Assembly (NCBI GenBank): GCA_035693025.1
Contig: DASSHI010000022.1
Coordinates: 1-21,557, forward strand
DNA from: VRUE01 sp035693025
GTDB lineage: Bacteria; Actinomycetota; Thermoleophilia; Solirubrobacterales; 70-9
Direction of reading: 5' to 3'
DNA length: 21,557 nt
Within the stretch, counting starts at the first letter, position 1; each line of letters starts with the position of its first letter. The notes below the pieces were generated by a model. That model worked only from the letters and a program-made list of their open reading frames with translations, made no database searches and was not told the origin of the DNA. Below are positions 7,093 through 12,695 of the stretch, one piece after another. A program made the position numbers and the translations under genes.

Positions 7093-7815
7093 ATGTACGG
7101 CAAAGGCTTGAGACCCCTCTCGATCGCGACCGTCGCGGCGCTCGTCGCCGCGCTCTCGCTGGTCTTCTTCTACGCCCCGCTCGAAGCCGACCAAGGCTTC
7201 ATCCAGAAGATCTTCTACCTGCACGTGCCGCTGGCGATCACGGCGCTGGTCGGCTTCGTGGTCGGCGGCGTCTTCGCGATCGCCCACCTGCGCAGCGGCA
7301 ACTCGAAGTGGGACGCTTACTCCTACGTCTCGATCCACCTCTCGGTGATCTTCGGGGTCGCGGTGCTGATCACCGGGTCGATCTGGGCGAAGGCCTCCTG
7401 GGGGCACTGGTGGGTCTGGGACGAGCCGACCCTGGTCAGCTTCCTGATCGTCTTCCTGATGTACGCGACCTACTACCCCTTCCGCTACGCGATCGAGGAC
7501 CGCGATCAGCAGGCGCGCTACGCGTCCGTCTTCGCGATCGTCGCCGGCGCCTTCGTGCCGCTCAACTTCATGGCGGTGCGGATGGCGCAGAGCCTCGTCC
7601 ACCCGCGCGTCTTCGCGACCGCCAACGGCGGCCTGCCGGGCTCGATGATGCTCACCTTCCTCGTCTGCCTGCTGGCGATCGCGCTGCTCTGGGTCACCCT
7701 GGTCAAGTTCGAGCTGACGGCGAAGAGCGCCTCGGGCCAGGTCAAGCGCTTGCGCCGCGCCCTCGACGCACCGGCCCCCGGCAGCCGCTCCCGCGTCGCC
7801 CCGGAGGTCGGCTGA
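7093..7815 (+). CDS. ccmC: Haem-handling membrane protein CcmC (WWD domain)
   Basis: The 240-residue protein has about six transmembrane helices and the tryptophan-rich haem-binding motif WGHWWVWDEP (about 103-112). The two conserved external haem-ligand histidines correspond to His44 (FYLHVPLA) and His170 (SLVHPRVF). CcmC loads haem onto CcmE outside the membrane. Length fits CcmC rather than the much larger CcmF or CcsA/ResC. I chose ATG 7093: it lies just after ccmB and starts the first hydrophobic helix after a short basic segment. A basic, Ala/Pro-rich tail of about 30 residues follows the last helix. The stop overlaps the next start as TGATG. ccmE, ccmF and ccmH are not in the window. 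Confidence 0.92.
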   Translation: MYGKGLRPLSIATVAALVAALSLVFFYAPLEADQGFIQKIFYLHVPLAITALVGFVVGGVFAIAHLRSGNSKWDAYSYVSIHLSVIFGVAVLITGSIWAKASWGHWWVWDEPTLVSFLIVFLMYATYYPFRYAIEDRDQQARYASVFAIVAGAFVPLNFMAVRMAQSLVHPRVFATANGGLPGSMMLTFLVCLLAIALLWVTLVKFELTAKSASGQVKRLRRALDAPAPGSRSRVAPEVG

Positions 7816-8045
7816 TGCTCTCGCTGCTCGCCGAGACTCCCGCCCTGCCGCTCGACGAGGCCGGCAAGTACGTCGCGGGCGCCTACATCGTCTTCCTCGC
7901 GCTGATCGTGATCTACGTGGCGATCATGGCGGCGAAACTGCAGCGGATCGAGCGTGAGCTGCGCGAGCTGGCGAACTTCGCGGAGACCCGTGCCGCCGCA
8001 GACCAAGCCGCCCCCGCCGAGAAGGCGGCCTCGAGCCATGTCTGA
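7815..8045 (+). CDS. ccmD: CcmD-like small membrane protein
   Basis: The 76-residue protein has a single transmembrane helix (about residues 20-39, AYIVFLALIVIYVAIMAAKL) followed by a charged coiled-coil-like segment (QRIERELRELANF) and an Ala-rich tail. This is the architecture of CcmD, which stabilises the CcmABC-CcmE complex. Sequence conservation in CcmD is low, so the call rests on topology, size and position directly after ccmC. ATG 7815 overlaps the ccmC TGA. Its end overlaps the hemA start by 8 bp, tying haem export/ligation genes to haem synthesis genes. Confidence 0.8.
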   Translation: MLSLLAETPALPLDEAGKYVAGAYIVFLALIVIYVAIMAAKLQRIERELRELANFAETRAAADQAAPAEKAASSHV

Positions 8046-9369
8046 ACTGCTCGCTCTGGGCATCTCCCACAAGACGGCGCCGCTGGACCTGCGCGAGCGG
8101 CTCTCGCTGACCGAGGGCCGCGCCGTCGGCGCCCTGCACGAGCTGACCGGGGCCGAGGGCATCCACGAGGCAGCGGCCATATCGACTTGCAACCGGACGG
8201 AGCTCTACCTGATCGTCTCCGACCCGGTCGAAGCCGAGTCGACGGCGCTCGGCGTGCTCACCCGCCAGGCCGAGATCCGCCCGACGGAGCTGCTCGGCCA
8301 CCTCTACTCGCTGCGCGCCGGCGACGCCGCACGCCACCTCTTCCGCGTCACCGCCGGGCTCGACTCGATGATCGTCGGCGAGGCCGAGATCCAGGGTCAG
8401 GTCAAACGCGCCTACGAGCTGGCCCTGGTCGAGGGCTCCACCGGGCCGGTCCTCAACCGGCTCTTCCGCGGCGCGCTGAGCGCCGGTGGACGGGTGCGGG
8501 AGGAAACGGCGATCGGCGAGAAGGGTGTCTCGATTCCCTCCGTCGCGGTCGAGCTGGCGCGCCGCACGCTCGGCGATCTGGGCGACAAACGGGTGCTGGT
8601 GATCGGTGCCGGCGAGACCGCCGAGCTGGTCGCCAAAGCGCTGGTCGCGCGCGGTGCGGCCGGCGTCTTCGTCGCCAACCGCCACTACGACCGGGCGATC
8701 GGCCTCGCACAACGCTTCCACGGCCAGGCGGTGCGCTTCGAGGAGCTGCCCGAGCAGCTGCAGGCCGCCGACATCGTCGTCTCGGCGACGAACTCGCCCC
8801 ACCACATCGTCGAGCGCGACGGGCTCGCCTCGGTGATGGCGACGCGCGCCGGGCGCCCGCTGCTGCTGGTCGACATCGCCGTGCCCCGCGACGTCGAACC
8901 GGAGTGCCGCGAGGTCGCCGGGGTCAGCCTGCACGACATCGACGACGTGCAGCAGATCGCCGAGCGCAACGCGGGCGACCGGGAGGGCGAGGCAAGGCGG
9001 GCGGAGCCGATCATCGCCGCCGAGCTCGACCGTTTCGAGCGCTGGCTGGCCTCGCTCTCGGTGGTGCCGACGATCGCCGCGCTGCGCGAGCGCGGCGACG
9101 AGGTGGTCGCGCGCGTGCTGGCCGAGAACGAGGGTCGCTGGCAGAGCCTCGGCGAGGCCGACCGGGAGCGGTTGGAGGCGATGGCCAAGGCGATCGTCTC
9201 GCGCCTCCTGCACGAGCCGACCCTGCGGATGCGCCGCTCGGCCGGCGAGGACGATGCCTACCTCTACGTGAGCGCGCTGCGCGAGCTGTTCGGGCTCGAC
9301 GCGGAGACCGAACCCGAGGGCGAGGTCGCCGGCAACGTGACCGAGTTGCATCGTCGCCAGAGCAGTTGA
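8038..9369 (+). CDS. hemA: Glutamyl-tRNA reductase
   Basis: The 443-residue enzyme reduces glutamyl-tRNA(Glu) to glutamate-1-semialdehyde, the first committed step of C5-pathway tetrapyrrole synthesis. The N-terminal catalytic domain shows LGISHKTAPLDLRERL and the nucleophile Cys51 in ISTCNRTE. GLDSMIVGEAEIQGQVKRAY and SVAVELARR follow. The NADPH domain has VLVIGAGETAELVAKAL and an SATNSPHHIV segment. The C-terminal dimerisation helices include PTIAALRERGDEVVARVL and LLHEPTLRMRR. Length is normal. ATG 8038 overlaps ccmD; its TGA overlaps the hemC TTG start as TTGA. hemL and hemB are not in the window. Confidence 0.96.
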   Translation: MSELLALGISHKTAPLDLRERLSLTEGRAVGALHELTGAEGIHEAAAISTCNRTELYLIVSDPVEAESTALGVLTRQAEIRPTELLGHLYSLRAGDAARHLFRVTAGLDSMIVGEAEIQGQVKRAYELALVEGSTGPVLNRLFRGALSAGGRVREETAIGEKGVSIPSVAVELARRTLGDLGDKRVLVIGAGETAELVAKALVARGAAGVFVANRHYDRAIGLAQRFHGQAVRFEELPEQLQAADIVVSATNSPHHIVERDGLASVMATRAGRPLLLVDIAVPRDVEPECREVAGVSLHDIDDVQQIAERNAGDREGEARRAEPIIAAELDRFERWLASLSVVPTIAALRERGDEVVARVLAENEGRWQSLGEADRERLEAMAKAIVSRLLHEPTLRMRRSAGEDDAYLYVSALRELFGLDAETEPEGEVAGNVTELHRRQSS

Positions 9370-10241
9370 CGATCCGGATCGCCACCCGGGGCAGCGCACT
9401 CGCGAAAGCGCAAGCGGGGCAGGTCGCGGAGCTGTTGGGCGGGGCTGAGCTGGTTGAGGTGTCCTCCGATGGGGAGGTGGGTGACAAGGAGCGGTTCGTG
9501 CGGGGGGTCGAGCGGGCGCTGCTGGCTGGGGAAGCCGACATCGGGGTCCACTCGGCCAAGGATCTGCCGGCGGAGATGGCCGAGGGGCTTGTGATTGCGG
9601 CGGTGCCGGCACGGGAGGACCCGGCGGACGTCTGGATCGGGGTCGGCGACTCGCTCGAAGGGGTGCCCGAGGGCGCGCGGGTGGGGACCGCGAGCCTGCG
9701 CCGGCGTGCGCAGCTGCTGGCGGCCCGTCCCGACCTCGAGGTCGACGAGCTGCACGGCAACGTCGACACCCGCCTGCGCAAGCTGGCCGAGGGCGACCTG
9801 GACGCGATCGTCCTCGCCGCCGCCGGGCTGCGGCGGCTGGGGCGCGAGGCCGAGGCGTCGTTTGCGATCGGGTCCGAGGCGATGACCCCCGCCGCGGGAC
9901 AGGGCGCTCTCGTCCTGCAGGCGCGCAGCGACGACACGGGCGCGGTCGAGGCGGCGGCGGCGATCGGCGACGAGACCGCGCTGCGCGAGCTGACCGCCGA
10001 GCGCGCCGTGGTCGCGCTGCTCGACGCGACCTGCGCGACGCCGATCGGCGTCCACGCCAGGCTCGACGCCGAACGGCTCGAGATCGAGGCCTTCGTCGGC
10101 CTGCCCGACGGCGACGAGTGGATCCGCGATCGGGTCGAGGGGCAGGCGAGCGAGCCCGCCGCGGCCGGCGCCCTACTCGCCGAGCGCCTGCTCGGCGCCG
10201 GCGCCCGCGACATCCTCGATCGGGCGGAGGAGCTCGCGTGA
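9366..10241 (+). CDS. hemC: Hydroxymethylbilane synthase (porphobilinogen deaminase)
   Basis: The 291-residue enzyme polymerises four porphobilinogens. It shows IRIATRGSALAKAQAGQV, the catalytic HSAKDLP (Lys65, Asp66), VGTASLRRRAQLLAARPDL, HGNVDTRLRKL, AAGQGALVLQ and the dipyrromethane-attachment Cys223 in ATCATPIGVHA. The only start that keeps the conserved N-terminal strand is TTG 9366, overlapping the hemA stop. In-frame upstream sequence has no better candidate. Compared with E. coli HemC, the mobile loop between the first substrate strands and the ALLAGEADI helix is about 15 residues shorter and the KGLF motif is replaced by KERF. The stop overlaps a candidate GTG start of the next gene. 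Confidence 0.93.
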   Translation: MTIRIATRGSALAKAQAGQVAELLGGAELVEVSSDGEVGDKERFVRGVERALLAGEADIGVHSAKDLPAEMAEGLVIAAVPAREDPADVWIGVGDSLEGVPEGARVGTASLRRRAQLLAARPDLEVDELHGNVDTRLRKLAEGDLDAIVLAAAGLRRLGREAEASFAIGSEAMTPAAGQGALVLQARSDDTGAVEAAAAIGDETALRELTAERAVVALLDATCATPIGVHARLDAERLEIEAFVGLPDGDEWIRDRVEGQASEPAAAGALLAERLLGAGARDILDRAEELA

Positions 10242-11806
10242 ACGCATCCGACATTCACCCCCCCAGAGGTGGGTCAATGTCGGATGCGCGACCGGGCATC
10301 GTCTACCTGGTCGGCGCCGGCCCGGGCGATCCTGGCCTGATGACCGCGCGCTCGCTGGACCTGATCGCCTCCGCCGACGTCATCTACCACGACCGTCTGA
10401 TCCCCCCCGGCGCCCTCGGCGGTGCCCGGACCGACGCCGAGCTCGTCTACGTCGGCAAGGCCCCCGGCCAGGCTTCCATGCCGCAGGAGGAGATTGGCAA
10501 GAGGTTGATCGCCGCGGCCCGGGCGGGTAAGAGCGTGGTGCGGCTGAAGGGCGGGGATCCGTTCGTCTTCGGGCGCGGCGGCGAGGAGGGGGAAGCGATG
10601 CGCGCCGCCGGGGTCGAGTTCGAGGTCGTTCCCGGCGTGACGGCCGGGGTCGCGGCAAGCGCTTACGCGGGAATTCCGGTGACCCATCGCGACGACGCCT
10701 CCGCGGTCGCCTTCGTCACCGGCCACGAGAATCCGGAGAAGGCGGAGACCGCGCTCGACTGGGACGGACTGGCGCGATTCCCCGGCACGCTCGTCTTCTA
10801 CATGGGGGTCAAGCGCCTGCACGACAACGCCGCGGCGCTGATCGCCGCCGGTCGCGACCCCGACGAGCCGGCCGCCGCGGTCGAGCGGGGCACGATGGAG
10901 GGGCAGCGCACCGTCGTCGCGACGTTGGGGACCCTGGCCGAAGCGGTCGAGCGCGAGCAGGTGAGCGCGCCGGCGCTGATCGTGGTCGGCGCCGTGGTCG
11001 GCCGCCGCGAGTCGCTCGCCTGGCTCGAGCGCCGACCGCTGTTCGGCAAGCGCGTCGTCGTCACCCGCGCCCGCGCCCAGGCGAGCGACCTGGCGGCGAC
11101 CCTGCGCGCACTTGGCGCCGAGGTCGTCGAGCTGCCGGCGATCAGGATCGAGCCGACGATCGAGAGCGAGGAGGTCCGCCGTGCGGTCGAGCGGATCGGC
11201 GCCGGCGAGTACTCGCTGGTCTGCCTGACGAGCCCGAACGGGGTGCGGCTCTTGTTCGAGGCGACGGGAGAGGCGGGACTCGACTCTCGGGCGCTGGCCG
11301 GCGCGACGATCGCCGCGATCGGACCCGGGACGGCGAGAGCTCTGGCGGAGCACGGGATCGCCGCCGACGTCGTGCCCGAGCGGTTCGTCGCGGAGGCTCT
11401 GGTCGAGGCGCTGGCCGGAATCGACGTCGAGAGCAAGCGCGTGCTCGTTGCCCGTGCCGCCGAGGCGCGCGACGTCCTCCCCGATGCCCTGCGCGAGCGC
11501 GGCGCCGAAGTCGACGTCGTCCCCCTATACGAGACGGTGCGCGAGACGCCGCCCGAGGAGGCGGTCGAGGCCGCACAGGCCGCCGACTACGTCACCTTCA
11601 CCTCCTCCTCGACCGTCCGCAACCTGATCGAGGCGCTCGGCGACCGCTTCCCGACGGACGCGCGGATCATCTCGATCGGCCCGATCACCAGCGAGGCGGC
11701 TCGCGCCGCCGGCCTCGAGGTCGCCGCCGAGGCGGCACGCCACGACGTCGACGGCCTCCTCGCCGCCCTACTTGCCGATGCAGCCAGCAGCCTGCAAGCG
11801 CCGTAG
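10238..11806 (+). CDS. cobA-hemD: Fused uroporphyrinogen-III C-methyltransferase / uroporphyrinogen-III synthase
   Basis: This is a two-domain fusion. The N-terminal half is a SUMT: VYLVGAGPGDPGLMTARSL, VRLKGGDPFVFGRGGEE, VPGVTAGVAASAYAGIPVTHR and a TLVFYMGVKRL strand. It methylates uroporphyrinogen III towards sirohaem and cobalamin. The C-terminal half (from about FGKRVVVTRARAQASDLAA) is HemD, with TSPNGVRLLFE, AIGPGTARALAEHGI, TFTSSSTVRNLIEAL and SIGPITSEAARAAGLEV. It closes the ring for HemC. Two starts compete. GTG 10238 overlaps the hemC stop and has GGAGGAG at 10226-10232 (522 aa). ATG 10277 has AGAGGTGG just upstream (509 aa) but sits in a hairpin. Conserved sequence begins only after the ATG, so both are possible. 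Confidence 0.92.
   Translation: MNASDIHPPRGGSMSDARPGIVYLVGAGPGDPGLMTARSLDLIASADVIYHDRLIPPGALGGARTDAELVYVGKAPGQASMPQEEIGKRLIAAARAGKSVVRLKGGDPFVFGRGGEEGEAMRAAGVEFEVVPGVTAGVAASAYAGIPVTHRDDASAVAFVTGHENPEKAETALDWDGLARFPGTLVFYMGVKRLHDNAAALIAAGRDPDEPAAAVERGTMEGQRTVVATLGTLAEAVEREQVSAPALIVVGAVVGRRESLAWLERRPLFGKRVVVTRARAQASDLAATLRALGAEVVELPAIRIEPTIESEEVRRAVERIGAGEYSLVCLTSPNGVRLLFEATGEAGLDSRALAGATIAAIGPGTARALAEHGIAADVVPERFVAEALVEALAGIDVESKRVLVARAAEARDVLPDALRERGAEVDVVPLYETVRETPPEEAVEAAQAADYVTFTSSSTVRNLIEALGDRFPTDARIISIGPITSEAARAAGLEVAAEAARHDVDGLLAALLADAASSLQAP
10244..10288 (+). promoter_or_regulatory. Hairpin at the hemC/cobA-hemD junction covering a start codon
   Basis: GCATCCGACATTCACCC at 10244-10260 pairs with GGGTCAATGTCGGATGC (10271-10287/8) with a single mismatch. 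The right arm includes the ATG at 10277-10279; the loop carries AGAGG of its Shine-Dalgarno sequence. If formed in the mRNA it would hide this start. Ribosomes finishing hemC, or starting at GTG 10238, would open it. Pairing is seen; a role in coupling is inferred. Confidence 0.55.
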
Positions 11807-11845
11807 AGCTTTTGACCGCTATGCGACTCAAACCTCTACGGCGCT
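11797..11845 (+). terminator. 12-bp inverted repeat after the cobA-hemD stop
   Basis: AGCGCCGTAGAG at 11797-11808 pairs perfectly with CTCTACGGCGCT at 11834-11845. Part of the loop can pair further (TTTGA with TCAAA), and the outer flanks CCTGC/GCAGG also match. It includes the TAG stop and lies 22 bp before birA. It is a likely end of the ccm-hem operon, although no T-tract follows. It could equally attenuate read-through into birA. Confidence 0.5.
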
Positions 11846-11867
11846 CGGTGGCAGGCAGTGAGCTGGG

Positions 11868-12695
11868 ATGAGCTTCGGGACGCCCCATCGGCACTTCCGG
11901 GCGACCGACTCGACCAACGCCCGGGCTCGTGAGCTGGTCGAAGCCGGGGCGCCGCACGGCACCGTCGTCACCGCCGACGAGCAGACCGCCGGACGCGGCC
12001 GCCAAGGCCGCACTTGGACCGCGCCTCCCGGCAAGGCCCTCCTCTACTCGGCCGTCCTGCGCCCCCTCGACGAGCGCCATCTGCTGCTCCCGCTCGCCGT
12101 CCCCCTCGCCGTCTGCGAGGCGGCGGAAGAGCTGGAACCGGAAGTCGAGTGCAAGGTCAAGTGGCCGAACGACATCTGGGTAGAAGGCCGCAAGCTCGCC
12201 GGCGTCCTGATCGAGGCCAAGCCCCAGGACGGCTGGGCAGTGATCGGCGTCGGCCTGAATCTCTCAATCTCCTGCGACGAGTTCCCGCCAGAGCTACGAG
12301 ACACGGCGATCTCACTCGCCGGCCACATCGAGGATCGTCGGGGGTCGTCTCGACGATGCCTCGCGAAGCGGCGCCCCGGCGGGCTATCCGGGGCCCGCGA
12401 AGCGGGCAGCAAATCTCACCGCCCGGAGGGCGGTGATGGGCACTCGGCGAGGCGACACCCGACGGTCCTCGCCGCAAACGCACTGAATCGCCACCTAGAC
12501 CGCTGGGTAACCGCGGACCGCGACGAGATCCTCGGCGCCTGGCGCGCACGCGACGCCCTGCGCGGCCGCGAGATCTCCTGGGACGGCGGCTCCGGCGTCG
12601 CCGACGGGATCGAGGACTCGGGCGACCTAGTCGTCGTCGCTGCCGGCGGCGACCGCGTCGTCCTCGGCGCCGGCGAGGTCCATCTCAGGCTCTGA
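11868..12695 (+). CDS. birA: Biotin--[acetyl-CoA-carboxylase] ligase interrupted in frame by a palindromic element
   Basis: The 275-residue protein is a group I biotin ligase without an HTH domain. It shows FRATDSTNARARELVEAG, the biotinyl-AMP loop TAGRGRQGRTW (about 40-50), CKVKWPNDIWVEGRKLAGVLIE (catalytic Lys in KWPNDI, about 99-103) and GVGLNLS. The C-terminal SH3-like part is present (ISWDGGSGVADGIEDSGDLVV... to VHLRL). Between them, about residues 155-201 are translated from the palindromic element, giving an Arg/Gly/Ser-rich stretch that does not look like BirA. The frame is kept. Without it the length would be near the usual 230-240. The insert lies in the linker before LNRHLDRWV, so activity may survive. 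The 3' end overlaps the convergent helicase gene by 69 bp. Confidence 0.9.
   Translation: MSFGTPHRHFRATDSTNARARELVEAGAPHGTVVTADEQTAGRGRQGRTWTAPPGKALLYSAVLRPLDERHLLLPLAVPLAVCEAAEELEPEVECKVKWPNDIWVEGRKLAGVLIEAKPQDGWAVIGVGLNLSISCDEFPPELRDTAISLAGHIEDRRGSSRRCLAKRRPGGLSGAREAGSKSHRPEGGDGHSARRHPTVLAANALNRHLDRWVTADRDEILGAWRARDALRGREISWDGGSGVADGIEDSGDLVVVAAGGDRVVLGAGEVHLRL
12330..12470 (+). repeat. Structured palindromic element, copy 2 (inside birA)
   Basis: This 141-bp unit equals 47 codons. The outer arms 12330-12360 and 12439-12470 pair over about 31 positions with two T-G wobbles, two mismatches and one bulge. The core starts TGCCTCGCGAAGCGGC as in copy 1. It then has GCCCCGG/CCGGGGC (12373-12379 with 12388-12394), GCCCGC-GAA-GCGGGC (12393-12407) and TCACCGCCC-GGA-GGGCGGTGA (12416-12436), then TGGGCAC. 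Stem sequences differ from copy 1 but pairing is kept. The element is read through in frame as part of BirA. Confidence 0.85.

Noticed and set aside
7924..10254. 776-residue open frame on the minus strand across hemA and hemC
   Set aside because: Composition is Arg/Ala/Pro-rich and featureless; hemA and hemC on the plus strand carry complete catalytic motifs.
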